64,000 nucleotides of DNA, from positions 559,576-623,575 of the forward strand of contig JYIP02000004.1 in assembly GCA_001051155.2 (NCBI GenBank), read 5' to 3'. Below, in pieces: positions 53,301-64,000 of this stretch (position 1 is its first letter; every line of letters starts with the position of its first letter). A program made the position numbers and the translations under genes. A model generated the notes under the pieces. The model did not search any database and was not told the DNA's origin. It saw only the letters and a program-made list of their open reading frames with translations. Source of the DNA: Chrysoporthe austroafricana (lineage: Eukaryota > Ascomycota > Sordariomycetes > Diaporthales > Cryphonectriaceae).

Positions 53301-54071
53301 CAGCCGTCCATGCTCATCGTCGGCACCCGCGGTCGACAGCTGGGCGGGTTCCAAGGACTCGTCGCCTCCCGAAATTCCTTCTCGAAGTACTGCCTCCAGT
53401 ATTCCCCGGTACCGGTGGTGGTTGTCAGGCCGGACGAGAAGCGGCAGAAGAAGAAGGACAAGCGGGATAATGACCCGGAGAAACAGAGCTACCGCCAGAT
53501 GCTACAGTCGAGCCAGGGCGTGCACGAGGCGAACGACGACGCCGTGAGCGCATGGCAGATCGAGTCCAAGCTGTCGGCAGACGAGGAGGCGGGCAAGGTC
53601 GCCAGGGCGCTGGGGCTGCCGGCCAAGTTCGACCCGACGCTCAAGCCGTACAAACCTTTCCGCCAGAAGAGCTCGCTCTCGGTGACGACGACCGCAGGCG
53701 CGGAGCCCGAGCCCGAGCCCGGCCGGCTGGTCGCGGACTCTGTGGTCAGCCCCGCGGCCAGTGCCGCAAACAGCGAGGACGATGCCGAGGTCAGCGGCGA
53801 GGACGAGGATGAAGGAGAGGCCGAGTTCGAGGTCACCACCGGGGCGAAGCTGCGACAGTCGCAGAACAAGGAGCTCAAGGCGCAGCTCGAGGCACAGGAG
53901 GAGCAGAAGAAGAAAGACCGGCTGCACGCGATGGAGGTGGGCGAGGGCGCAGCGCTGCTCAAGAAGCCGGAGCAGCTCGAGTCGGACGAGGACGACGAAG
54001 ACGAGGACGAGGACGAGGATGAGGACGACGAGGACGGGGGAGGGGCCGTCAAGGTGTCGTCGACAGACTAA
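50377..54071 (+). CDS. Universal stress protein (UspA) domain protein, four exons
   Basis: Exons 50377-50998, 51080-51140, 52795-53203 and 53289-54071 encode 624 residues. Exon 1 encodes a disordered Ala/Pro/Ser-rich region; exon 2 encodes TRSSVYSRHRNSSLSMAS. Exon 3 continues YRKHVAFTNVNLGEATKNNF, then the Usp domain (about 266-415) from SRTFMVGIDDHQYSDEALQW to SMLIVGTRGRQLGGFQGLVA and YSPVPVVVVRP. The tail is charged and ends in an Asp/Glu run near residue 600. The third junction spans 1654 nt, very long for a fungal intron. An ATG at 52764 could start a shorter protein in frame with exon 3. An upstream ATG at 50206 is possible, but the one at 50377 has a better context (GCCATGG). Fungal Usp proteins are stress- and growth-related; the ligand is unknown. 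Confidence 0.75.
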
Positions 54072-55447
54072 TACGGGCGGGACCGAGCGAGAAGACGTCT
54101 CTACGGCTGTGTTACGGATTTTGATTTGCATTTGGGGCGGCTGAAGCATCTTTCTAGGAAGCGGCAAGATCTCGGCTCACAGAGCCAAGCCAAGCACGGA
54201 GTTCGCAGGACAGGACAGGGCGGCATCGGTTCAGGCGAAGTCCAGGTGTTTATGGAGGGCCGGAGCGGTGGCTCCGGAGCGAAAGCAATCCGGAAAACCT
54301 GGCGACATACAAAAGAGCTCACGGGTGTTCCCAGTCACCAGATATGGGGGGGGCACCATGGGTAGATTGGCCGGCGGCTGGCATGGTTGCGGAAACGCAA
54401 TATTTCTACTCTGCAAGAGCTCATAGACAGACGGAGGGCTGCATGCCCTCCGAGACAAGCGGCAACGGGTAACGTTTAATCTAACCCATCCCAACAACGA
54501 TCGTGATCGGTAGCCGTCAATTCGGCGTGCGCAATGCGGTCAACCGTGCTCAATCCATATGACTACTATTGTTCGGCGAAGCCAAGGATGACACGCAGGG
54601 CTCTCTCGCCCGGCGACGCGTCTTCTTTCCACTGCAGGCGTATGTATGTTCCAGATCTGGCCATAGCAAATAAGCCCATAAAAGGGGGGAGGGTGGGTGG
54701 CTGACGACTGCCCCTCCACACCTACTACGTAAAGTAGCCCGAGGCGCTGGGACCCCCAGCAGCACGCTGCAGTGACGGCGGCGCCACAGGGCATCTGTAC
54801 TCTGTAAGCCCCTGAAACAGCCAGCACGCGTCCCTGCCCAGGCACGCCCCAGGCACGCCCCAGGCATGCCAAGGGCCCTGGGCGTACAGTGGCTGCAGGC
54901 TGCATCCAGGCGCAGGGATGGGGAAGGGGGGGCATTTTGATAAGTGGGAATTCCACAGAGGGGCGCTAGCGGTGCAGGGCAGCACAGCCTGCACAGGGCA
55001 GCTTCTTGCGAGCATCTCGGATGTCCCATCAACCGCTCCATGATCTCCACTGCCGAGCTGCTGCACGGGACGAGATCTGTTTCGTTTTCTCTCTCCAATC
55101 GTCCCACGATCTATTTCCGGCAGCACCCAGCTCAAATCAGACGACCACGACGACCGCCACCACCATCGTCACGACGGACCCTCACGACCCCTCTTGACGT
55201 CCTGGCCATGACTCTGCGATGAGGACCGACCTGCTCGCATAGGCCCTTCGTGACCGCTCGTCTATCGTGAAATGTTCCACGCGTCCAGAGCCACAACCGC
55301 CTCAGGCACCACCACCACCACCACCACCACCACCACCACAGCCCGCGAGCTCCAGCGAGACTGCCCCGCGGCTCGATCCCCCACGACGACGTCCGACGTG
55401 CGCGACCTGCCCTTCCTCCCACGTTCGAACCTACGCCTACACCACCA
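54072..55447. other. Intergenic with short tandem repeats
   Basis: 1.4 kb containing three CCAGGCACGC-type units at about 54836-54870 and a (CAC)n run at 55307-55339 shortly before the GPHR start. No gene is supported. Confidence 0.5.
55307..55339 (+). repeat. (CAC)n microsatellite
   Basis: About eleven CAC units in the probable 5' leader of the GPHR gene. Confidence 0.85.
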
Positions 55448-57271
55448 ATGAAACCGTTCTCCTCGCTGTCGTCGTCCTCCTGCGATGATGCCGCCTGCTC
55501 CGCCTCCCCTCCCTCGACGACCCTAGGGACGGTCCTCTCCCTCACGCCCTTCCTCGCCACCTTCGTCCTCGTCTCCGCCGCCGTCTCGCGCACCATCTTC
55601 CCGCGGCTGTCCCGCTTCAGCGCCGCCCGCGACGGCGAGGACCACTTCCTGCCCGCCTCCGCGCCGCCGACCCTGCAGCAGGCCCACGCCGAGCACGGCG
55701 CCAAGTCCCTGCGCCGCCGGCTCGCCGCCGCCACCTTCGCCGCCACCATCGGCCTGGCCACCGTGCTGGGCGAGCTGATCCTCGCCGAGGTCGCCGACGT
55801 CGTCTCCGCCGACGCCCGCGACGCCGCCCTGCGCGTCGTCGTGCCCACCCTGCTCGCCGTCCTCGTCGTGCTGATCCCCTTCCTCGAGATCCAGAGCGTC
55901 CTCGCCGGCTCCGGCCTCTGCAGCTTCCAGCGCTCCGCCCGCGGCCGGTTCCCCCGCTGGGCCTGGACCCTGCAGGCCCTCGGCTTCGGCCTCTGGCTCC
56001 TCGTCTTCTGGAGCATCGGCAAGGCCGTCCCCGCCGGCGCCGGCCCCGCCGACACCGACAGCTTCCTGTACTCGCGCGCCGCCAAGCTGAAGGGCAGCTT
56101 CGACTCCACGGGCATCTCGATCGCGACGCGATGGATGGAGGGGGGCGGAGGCGGCGGCGCCGCCTCCGCCTTGGGTCTCGGGGCTAGCTGGACGGTGGAC
56201 ACGCTGGCGCGGGCGTGCCTGGAGCGCATCGGGGTGATTGGGATCTCGCTCATGGCGCTGCTCTCGGGGTTCGCGAGCGTAAGCAGCCCGTGGTACACGC
56301 TCATGGACAGCGCGGCGCGGCGGAAGAGGCCGGTCACGGACGCGGACGTCGCGCGGAAGCAGGCCGGGCTGGACGCCGCGGGGGAGCTGCTGATGACGAA
56401 GAGGCACCGGCTCCGGTCGCTGCAGCGGAAGATGGCGGCCACGACCGAGTCGAGCCCCACCGCGCGGTCGCCGGGCGTCATGGGCAAGATCGTGGGCTCG
56501 CTCAAGGGCATCGGCGGCGCCGGCGGCGCCGGCGGCGACGCGGCCGAGGTCAAGGCGCTGCAGCTCGAGATCTCCGGGCTGGAGGCCATGGAGGCGAACC
56601 TGCGCGCGTCGCTCTCGGCGCTCCGGAGCCGGCAGGCCGCCGAGGCCCGCGCGGGCACCGCCGTCGGCAGGCTGCTCGCCGTCCCGGCGTACGCCTTCAG
56701 CCTCTACTGCGTGTACCGTATCCTCGCGACGTCGCTCACGTCCCTCCGGCGGCTCTACTACCCGACCCCGACCGCCTTCTCGTCGTCGGACCCCATCAAC
56801 CGCTTCCTGGGCCTGCTCGCCAAGCACTGGGACCCGAAGCTCGACCAGATCGCCTGGGCGCGCCAGATCTCCTTCCTGCTGTCCGGCGTCATCCTCACCG
56901 CCTCCGCCAACGCCGTCGTGCAGACGTTCCACATCTTCGCCCGCTGGGCGCCGGGCCTCCTGCACCAGGCCCAGGCGAACCTCGCCCTCATCATCGGCCA
57001 GGTCAGCGCGACCTACGTCATCAGCTCCGGCCTGCTGCTCCGCTCCAACCTGCCCCGCGATGTCGGCAGCGCTGTCGGCCACGCCCTCGAGAGCGCCCTC
57101 GAGCCCGGCTTCGCGGACCGCTGGTTCGAGTCCTGGTTCCTCTTCAGCTCCGCCGCCACGGCCCTCGGCATCTGGGTCGGCCGGAGGATACACGGGCCCG
57201 GCGGCGGGCTCGGCGAGTGGGGCGAGTGGGACGAATACGGCGGCGAGGAGATGGGGGAGAAGAGGGCCTGA
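55448..57271 (+). CDS. Golgi pH regulator family protein (GPHR/GPR89)
   Basis: Single-exon gene of 607 residues, strongly GC-biased. Hydrophobic helices flank a central cytosolic loop. Family sequence includes VVPTLLAVLVVLIPFLEIQS, RIGVIGISLMALLSGFASVS followed by SPWYTLMD, and the C-terminal SATYVISSGLLLRSNLPRDV. The central coiled segment (about 300-400) has a Gly/Ala-rich insert, GIGGAGGAGGDAAEV. Members are anion-channel-like Golgi proteins that keep luminal pH; plant members were called GTGs. Large antisense ORFs over this gene are composition shadows. A T-rich tract follows at 57326-57367. Confidence 0.92.
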   Translation: MKPFSSLSSSSCDDAACSASPPSTTLGTVLSLTPFLATFVLVSAAVSRTIFPRLSRFSAARDGEDHFLPASAPPTLQQAHAEHGAKSLRRRLAAATFAATIGLATVLGELILAEVADVVSADARDAALRVVVPTLLAVLVVLIPFLEIQSVLAGSGLCSFQRSARGRFPRWAWTLQALGFGLWLLVFWSIGKAVPAGAGPADTDSFLYSRAAKLKGSFDSTGISIATRWMEGGGGGGAASALGLGASWTVDTLARACLERIGVIGISLMALLSGFASVSSPWYTLMDSAARRKRPVTDADVARKQAGLDAAGELLMTKRHRLRSLQRKMAATTESSPTARSPGVMGKIVGSLKGIGGAGGAGGDAAEVKALQLEISGLEAMEANLRASLSALRSRQAAEARAGTAVGRLLAVPAYAFSLYCVYRILATSLTSLRRLYYPTPTAFSSSDPINRFLGLLAKHWDPKLDQIAWARQISFLLSGVILTASANAVVQTFHIFARWAPGLLHQAQANLALIIGQVSATYVISSGLLLRSNLPRDVGSAVGHALESALEPGFADRWFESWFLFSSAATALGIWVGRRIHGPGGGLGEWGEWDEYGGEEMGEKRA

Positions 57272-58957
57272 GGCCTACCTCCCTCCTCTCGCCACCGCGT
57301 GCTCGGCTTATACTTGGTGTTGGCTTTTTTTTTTGGTTTTTTTTGGTTTTTTTGGTTTTCTTTTGTTTGCTTAGCAGCCAGAAGAGCTTAGCGGGTCTTA
57401 TATAGACTGTATCCATATTCTCAAAAAGCAATAAGATTCCCCTGTAGCAGGTGAGAATTGCATGTCCAAGACCACCGAAGCCGGCGTGGCTCTCTCCGTT
57501 TAAGCGAAGCCGCCGTTTAGATCTACTGACCCACCTGTAACCGAGCTCGATCAGGCAGACAGAGAGGCCATGTAAGCCGAGTTAGACGAGTTATTTGTTG
57601 AGACAGCTTAGGGCATCGACTCCTCCCGGGCTCAGTGCTACAGGCCCGGCTCCTCTGCCTCATCAAGGGGAAGACAGGTGAGGTGAGAGGAGACCTGGAC
57701 GACAAAGCCCCGGCGATGCCAGTCTACCTGCTTGGAAGAGAGCATTTACGGACAAAAAAGGTGAAGGAGGTGAATACAGGTTCCCGAGGGCTTCCTAGTC
57801 ATCCACCAATCTAGTTGATAGACAATTTAGGGCTGAGACTATCGACCAACTAGCCATTGCCGAGATACTGGAGCCGCCTTAGCCCCCCCCCCCCAGGGCG
57901 GTGGTTAGTTCACTCAAGAGGCGAGGAAGCCAGGGTGACTCCATTGCTGTTAGGCTCGTCATAGTCAGAAGCCGCCGGGTGCCGTCTGTACGGACCAGGC
58001 GTTGAGCAGGACTGCGTGGCAGAGCCTCACGGCCGGCCATCAACATGAAATAGAGCACATTTTGATTTCCCTAAACTAGGGTGAGGTCGACTGCCTCGTC
58101 TATCGTCCGTCTGCAGCATATTGTCGCACCGTGGAAAATATCAAGAACAATTTGTCAAGAGTTTGGTCTGTCCCCTCCTCGACTTCTCCCTTCCGCCTCA
58201 TCCACCTCGCTTGCAGGGGGTGAGCTGTTCATCAATGAGAATTGGAAGCCATTCAACTTCTAGTGTCCGCACCCCAGCAAACCAACAACCGATCACATCA
58301 AGGTGTTCATTCCTATCAATGATCCTTCAGCCCCGTTTTGTTTTGTATTGCTCAATGGCCTTCACATTGACGACTTCAGACCATATCGGAGCGACCATCT
58401 TCTGTCCAACCTCCCGCCCTCCCCAAGAAGCCAAGTCAGTCTAATAGCCGTCTCTTCATTGCATCCGTCCCAGACATCAGAATATGTGCCCTAGAAAGGA
58501 AAAAGGAAAAGATCCCATGCCAGCCCTTCCTCTTCGATCTGTGATAACGAAAGCCGCAAGGCCAGAAAGATACTGAAGTATCAATCAATCTCAACCAACC
58601 AGAATCCGTAAGATGGGCCATGCGAGGATAACCGAATGGGGGAGGAGAGAAGCTGAAGAAGTCGAGAAAAATAGGATGCTGAGAAAAGACCCTGCCACGC
58701 CGAGACCGCGCCGCCTTTTCAAACCCTGATCTTTTTGTTCCGAACAGTCAATAGACGAAAAAGAGTCATCAAAACCATGCCTTCCGCGAGATGCCAATCC
58801 TCCTCCTGTATCAAAGAGCCCTGGCCAAAGCGATGTCGAATATGTGACATGAGAAGGCAGATTGAAGAACACTCCCAGGGTAAAGCTGTTTTCTCGGGGC
58901 TGCTGAAGCCGTGAACACCTGAACGTAACGGAGGAGGTGGCGGGTATAACACGAAGC
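57272..58957. other. Intergenic, nothing recognised
   Basis: 1.7 kb between two convergent genes. It has a poly-T/TG tract near the GPHR 3' end and a run of ten C at about 57883. Short ORFs only. Confidence 0.5.
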
Positions 58958-61153
58958 TCAAGAAGGGACAGGGCGGCCACGGCGACCCTTGGCAGAGGTA
59001 GCCACGGTCGTCCAACCATCAGCATCGACAACCGGGGTCGTGGGAGTTGAAGGCTGCTGGTCGCTGCCCCGTCGCTGATCATTGCCCCTACGGCTCGGCT
59101 GGCGACCCTCAAAGGAGCGTCCTCCTCTAGAGGCACCACCTCCACGGCGGTCACCCCGGGGCCCAGCGGGGACTCCACGAGGAGCGCCGGAGGAACGCCA
59201 GCTGCCGCTTTCATTGGCCCGAGATTTGAACTGCGCGCGGTCGTCGGCGGGTTCGCGAGGTCGGATAGGGACCTTCTGCTCCGATCCGTTCACGCCGTTT
59301 TGCGCGGCATCGGCGGCGGTCTCATCCTCCTTGGGAGCGGCCTCTGCGGCATCGGTGGCTTCTGTCGCCTGAGGTTCAGCAGGAGCTGGGACCTCGGCCT
59401 CGGCAGCCTTGGCGTCGGGCTCAGCAGCCTCAGCGGCAGCCTTCTCGGAGGCCTCCTTTGCAGCTGCCTCCCTAGCGAGCCGCTTCTCTTCCTTGGCCTT
59501 CTCCTCGGCTTCCTTCTTCTCCTGCTGCTCCCGCTGCTTCTTCTCCTCGATCTCTCGTTCACGGGCGGCAGTATCGATAGGTCTAGCAGCCCCGAAGGGA
59601 CTGGCTTTGGACTCGGAGCTGAGGGACGGCGACATGACGCCTGGGGCCTCAGAGACAGTGCGCTTCTGCAGGTTCAGCCTGGGGCGGCCAGAAGGAGCAG
59701 CTGGGGCGGCGGGTGCCAGCGCAGGCGATGGAGGGGCCTCACTGCCAGCGCGGGATGGCACAGGAGACTTGCTTGCGGGAGCGTCGGGCCGCATCTTGGC
59801 GCGCCAGTCGAACTCCTGCTCGGCAGCCGTCGGGGCACGAGGCTCTCGGGGCTCTCTGGGAGGGGGGCGAGAATCCTGACGGGAGTCCTGACGGCCCTCA
59901 CCAGGACCCCAGGCGGCGGGCGAGGCTCCACGGTAGGAGTTGGTCCGCTCGGTCATCCTGTGGCCAGATCGGCTGCCAGCACGGGAACCACCACGCTCCA
60001 TGGGCGGAGGAGCAACGGGCGACAGAGGCCCCTTGCGCTCCCAGCTCATCTGGCTGTAGTCAGGGCCTGCGGCACGCGGCTCGCGGAACTCACGGGGTTC
60101 GCGGGGTTCGTTGAATTCTCGGGGGCCACGGTTGTTGCTACGGCCGGGCGCGTCGGGTAGAGGGCCTTTGCGTGTCCAGTCGGAGAAGTCCCGGTTGCTG
60201 TCATTCCCGTATCGGTCCTTGGCTATCAAAAGGTCAGTATAACACGCATGATAAATCTTTGAGGCGGGGCCTGGTACGTACGAGGATCGGCGACGCGGAT
60301 GCGGATGTTGCGGTTAAAGAAGCTCTCCTCGTTGAGGGTCAGGGCCTTCCGGAGGTCGTCTGGGGTGGCGAATTCGGCGTAGCCAAAGCCCTTGGGACGC
60401 ATCTCAGCTCGGTCCTCGACAATGCGAACGCTGACGACCTCGCAGCCTGCACTGGCGAAGAAGTCGGTCACGGCCTCCTGGTTGGCATCGTAAGAGAGGT
60501 TGCCGAGATGGGCCGTGTAGGGGGGCTTGTCGGGAATAGGGAGCTCCTCGCGCTCCTGACGGGCGTAGCCTGAACGATGCTGTGAGATTACAAGTCAAGA
60601 CAAGCCGCTGGGCGCAAAACAGCCTCACCTGCAAATCGATCGCTTCCGCCAAAGCCGCTGGCCCCATCGCCGCGAGCATAGCTGGAAGTGTAGGTGGTGC
60701 GCTGGCGGTCGGTCGCAGGGAGGGGTTGGGTGCCTTGTTGCCGTTGTCAGCCGAGAGCGAGACTTTCGGTGCATTTGTGGCACCAATCGATCAAGAAAGG
60801 CCGGGAGGGAGGGATCAGGACCAGAATGGTGAGGACAGCGAACAGTGCTATGCATTGGTGGGGTGACGGGGCAAGGGGTAACAAACTTACCATAAGTCTC
60901 CTCGACCTCATCGGCCCAGTTTCCACCACCGAGGGCTGGAGGGAATGGTCAGCCTGCAATGCGACGAGGGTGGGAGGGGCAGCCGTCCCAGGGGCGGAGG
61001 GGCACGGAGGATACGCACAACCATCGTTCATGAACTCATTAAGCGACAGCTTCTGAGCCTTTTCCTTCTTGGGAGCTGTTGATGGTCAGAGACCCGTCAG
61101 CAAGCCGCCATCCCAGGGGCATTGGACCAGCGGGTGGGTTGTCTCGTACGCAT
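58958..61153 (-). CDS. tif3: Translation initiation factor eIF4B (Tif3/Sce3)
   Basis: Six exons: 61150-61153, 61019-61075, 60891-60935, 60629-60733, 60282-60569 and 58958-60222; 587 residues. The first coding piece is only ATGC; splicing gives MPPKKEKAQKLSLNEFMND, the known fungal eIF4B start. GNWADEVEETYG follows. The RRM spans about 88-165 with RNP2 AHLGNL and RNP1 KGFGYAEF. The middle holds repeated FSDWTRKGPLPD / MSWERKGPLSP / FDWRAKMRP units, then a charged EKKQREQQEKKEAEEKAKEE helix. The C-terminus ends DGWTTVATSAKGRRGR. eIF4B stimulates the eIF4A helicase and 40S-mRNA loading. Introns are 59-157 nt. Confidence 0.93.
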
Positions 61154-61306
61154 GATTGCGGTGTTTGGAGGGAACCTGGCTACGCGCGACACACAGGTGG
61201 TGGCACGTAGACAAGCTGGAGTCGGTAGCGATGGCCACGAAGGCTCGTTCGTTCGGGAGCTGCTGGTCGGCGAGGAACCACGGGTGACGTGCCGAGATCG
61301 AGCGTC

Positions 61307-61358
61307 GAGGTTGAGAATTGAGGTCGAAAATTGAGGTCGAAAATTGAGGTCGAAAACC
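61307..61358 (-). repeat. Four tandem 13-nt repeats upstream of eIF4B
   Basis: Units of GAGGTCGAAAATT begin at 61307, 61320, 61333 and 61346; the first and last are slightly diverged. They lie 154-205 bp upstream of the eIF4B ATG, so they may be in the promoter or 5' leader. The following 61359-62090 holds no other supported feature. Confidence 0.85.
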
Positions 61359-62090
61359 GGTGGGCGAACTCTGGTCGGGGTATAGAATAGCTCCGGCCTG
61401 TCGACTCCTCGTGGCGCCCAAATAACGCTGCTGGTGGGGTCAGCTAAGGGAGCAAGTCGGGATCTACCGGGTGTGCTCCTTGGTGGGCGTCCTGAAGAGG
61501 CGTGTGGATCGTCTCAGCGTTGCGGTCTCGTGGGGATCGAGCTGTCGATGCTGGGATGGACAAGGTCGACAAAAAGGTTGTGGTGGTTGTGGTTGTGCCT
61601 TCTTTTTGGGAGGAACCTTCACTAGTGCGGAAATTTTTAGGTCTGTCCCTTCCCACCCCGCAGGCTCAGACAGGGCAGGGGGAAAGGGAAAAAATGCCCA
61701 TCCGCCTGCACACACAGCTGGACTCGGGGGCAGCACAGGTGTCAGTTGTGCCGCTCGCACCCCCGGGCTAGGCGTTTTGGAGACTAGCGCGGGTCGACTC
61801 GCGCAGTTGGGCCCTGGATATGCAATCAGAGGGGCGGAAATATGCATCTATCGTGGCTATGGGGGCCCTATCGATGTCCCCTGCAGCATGTACTTGCTCT
61901 AGCTTTCTCTGTCTTGCTATCTCATAACGATACGCCACATGTATGCAACTCATACTGCTGTCGTCGTTTTGCCCACTCCGATTGCTGGGACCTAAGGCCG
62001 GTGGTATCTACTCTGCAGGGTCTGTACGGCAGCCTGGGCCGGGATTTCTGTCGCTCCTTTGAGACGGCTTGCTATTGTGCTGCCGCGCCA

Positions 62091-62879
62091 ATGGCCTCTC
62101 AGGATGACACCCAGCAGCGGGTAGCCAGGACAAAGCAGGACCTGCCCGACGGACTCACGGAAATACTAGCGAGGAGCCTGCAGGTAGGAGCTGGGACAGG
62201 AACATTCGGGCTGTTGTTCGGAGCAACAGCCGGTATTGTCCGCGGGACCACTCCGGTGTTGTTCTCCATGGTGTCAGGCCTCCAGTGGTTTGGCCTGGGA
62301 TCCATCTACTATGGTAAGGTCACCGCCCAGAAACCAGTTCACATCAGGGAAGACGAGCTAAATGGCAAGCAGGCACACGAAGTATGGCCATTGCGAGATA
62401 CGGCCCTGAGCACGAAGTGACACCCTCGCAGAAAGTAGGAGCAAGTGCCCTGGGTGGGGCCGTCTCGGGGATGACTGTTGGGGGGATCCTGCGTACGTCC
62501 ATTCTTCCCCTCTGGAGTTAGCGATTTAGTTCGCGTCAATCACTGACAGCGTGTAGGTGGGACCCGGAATATCCTCCCTGCAGCACTCGTGTTCTCACTG
62601 CTCGGTGGTGGTGGCCAGTTTGCGGTCAACAGGTGGACCAGCTCAAACGATGCACCCCTGGAGAAGAAACGTGGTGGCTTTCTCAGCTCCAAGTGGAGCC
62701 CAATGAGAAAACTCACTGACCAGGAGTATGAGGCGATGCTAGAGGAGAAGCTGCTCAGGCTGGACGCTGAAATCACGCTCATTGACGAAGACATTGTCGC
62801 GCTGAAGGCACAGAAAGAGCAGCAGGAGCGTGACGCTGCGGACCAAGCACCACCGGCAAGAAACGGGAACAAGTCATGA
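62091..62879 (+). CDS. TIM17/22/23-like membrane protein, three exons
   Basis: Exons 62091-62313, 62373-62492 and 62557-62879 (introns 59 and 64 nt) encode 221 residues. The start was chosen for its GCGCCAATGG context; the frame is open upstream but not protein-like. Glycine-rich helices, TFGLLFGATAGIVRG, GLQWFGLGSIYYG, GASALGGAVSGMTVGG and ILPAALVFSLLGGGGQF, resemble the Tim17/Tim22/Tim23 channel fold. The C-terminal 80 residues are charged and form a coiled coil (YEAMLEEKLLRLDAEITLID). It is likely an inner mitochondrial membrane protein of a fungal family; the exact role is unknown. Confidence 0.75.
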
Positions 62880-62904
62880 TACTGCTTGCAGTAGGCAGAG
62901 TAAT

Positions 62905-62936
<32 letters not shown>
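62905..62936 (+). repeat. (CAG)n microsatellite
   Basis: About ten CAG units, 25 bp after the stop of the TIM17-like gene, so in its 3' untranslated region. The remaining 330 bp to the next gene show nothing else. Confidence 0.88.
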
Positions 62937-62938
<2 letters not shown>

Positions 62939-63273
62939 GAGCAAGGATCAACGCAGACTACGTTCAGACGAGACAGCGCGACCATGTCGCTACAAACACC
63001 GCCGCGCCGCTTTTGGGGGGTTGCGGAGGTGCAATCCTGCAGCACAGTTAGCTGAACACCTGAAAGTGGCTACAGTATGCAGAGAACCAGCTGAGAGATT
63101 GGTTGAGAACTCCATTGCCCGGTAGCCTGACGATCAAGGAAACTCCGCATGATAGCATAGGGGCGGCCAATTCCTTTCGGGATAATAGCTGGAAGAACTG
63201 GGCTCACATAGATTGTCATATTAGACACTTCTAAGACACGCTAGATATTCACATCGACCGCGCGGACCGGCGT

Positions 63274-63915
63274 TTATGACCCCAATTCGGTCTCCTTGGA
63301 CGCCTGTGTCACACTCTCAGGCGCCACGTAGCCCTCCGCCGAGATGCTATCAGGCACCGACTCCGGCCTGTAATAATCTTCGCCCTTGAACTTGGAGCCA
63401 CCGGGACCAGGCGGGTTGGAACCGACGTTGTTGGTGGTCGCGCTGAGACCCTGGTCCAGGATATCATTGCCTTTCCGCTCCTTGCCGGCGCCGACAACGT
63501 CTGACCTGCCGAGCGCGTTGCGCGTCACGACGTCGTTGTCGTTCTCGCCGGTCTGCTCGAGCTTGGTTTCGGGGCCGCCAGCGCCCTCGAAGTGGGTGCC
63601 ACGGGTTTGTCTGGGGCCTTGAGGTCAGCATAGCACTCACGATGACGAAAATCCACAGGCAGAGGGGCGGGCTTGCCTTCCGCGGTCATCGAGCTCGCCA
63701 CCCTCCTCCGGTGGGATGCGCTTGTTGTAGCCGGCGTTTGTGCTGAGGTCTGTGCCGTACTTGACTTCTGCGCCCGGGAACTTGTTCTCGACGCCCGCGT
63801 CAACGCCAGCATCGTCCGTCGAGGAGTTGTTGAGGCCCTGCTTGGCCTGGTAACTGTTCAAGTCGGCCTCAGCCTGCTTGGCGATGCGGTTTAGTTCATC
63901 GTTAGTGGGTGCCAT
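63274..63915 (-). CDS. Small hydrophilic conserved fungal protein, GC-AG intron
   Basis: Exons 63677-63915 and 63274-63610 encode 191 residues. The start MAPTNDELNRIAKQAEADLN is followed by SYQAKQGLNNSS, then YNKRIPPEEGGELDDRGRQT, TRGTHFEGAGGPETK and a polar C-terminus ending SVTQASKETELGS. The intron (66 nt) begins GCAAGC, not GT. The only nearby GT donor would leave a 30-nt intron, too short. No hydrophobic segment or catalytic motif is visible, and most of the protein looks disordered. I believe orthologues exist in many Pezizomycotina, with no known role. Confidence 0.8.
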
Positions 63916-64000
63916 TGTGTCGGTGGTAGTTTTTGGTAACCGGTCTGCTGAGACTGTATGGAGGGTGTTGGTGATCACCGTGATGAACAATTCGGCGCGG

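Noticed and set aside
55132..57193. Minus-strand ORFs of 508 and 556 residues
   Set aside because: Shadows of the GPHR gene in very GC-rich codons; low-complexity Gly/Ala/Arg composition and no motifs.

Overview
The window comes from a filamentous ascomycete (Pezizomycotina, most likely Sordariomycetes). Genes carry one to five short introns (about 50-160 nt). Fungal-specific families are present: a HET domain, a DUF7580-like/subtilisin fusion, an AA9 polysaccharide monooxygenase, DUF1857, PEX11C and eIF4B with the fungal N-terminus. One repeat pair shows C-to-T/G-to-A decay like repeat-induced point mutation (RIP). No bacterial features are seen. The exon structures below were worked out by hand from splice consensus, reading frame and family motifs; none has transcript support.

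Left part (1 to about 36 kb) is accessory-like: gene-sparse, repeat-bearing, with several broken genes. It holds the 5' end of a protein kinase at the left edge, a basic repetitive nuclear-type protein, a cluster of spaced 29-nt direct repeats, a BTB protein, a TspO homologue, and a fungal-specific protein of unknown function with a faint gasdermin-like layout. Next come two large divergent genes sharing a 623-bp promoter. One encodes a 1785-residue zinc-finger/protein-kinase/HET fusion. The other encodes an 882-residue helical-domain/subtilisin protease with an intact Asp-His-Ser triad. Then follow a DUF1624-like acetyltransferase membrane protein, two divergent paralogous secreted proteins, a DUF1857 protein, an intron-containing tRNA-Val(AAC), and an AA9 LPMO with an odd acidic cysteine-repeat tail. 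A dead sirtuin gene, a basic unknown protein, a decayed kinase with a lost DFG aspartate, and an unidentified ORF with an internal stop complete this part.

Right part (about 36.7 to 64 kb) is mostly conserved housekeeping: a GPI-type secreted protein, PEX11C, the ribosome-assembly GTPase EFL1 divergent from eIF3 subunit L, a universal stress protein with a 1.65-kb intron, Golgi pH regulator GPHR, eIF4B, a TIM17-like membrane protein, and a small hydrophilic fungal protein whose intron uses a GC donor. Three of these genes (EFL1, eIF3L, eIF4B) serve ribosome maturation and translation initiation.

The most interesting candidate system is the 5.9-16.8 kb block. It puts a kinase-HET fusion, a cytoplasmic-type subtilisin fusion and a possible pore-former-sized protein within 11 kb. 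This resembles fungal allorecognition/programmed-cell-death loci in gene content. The functional link is inference.
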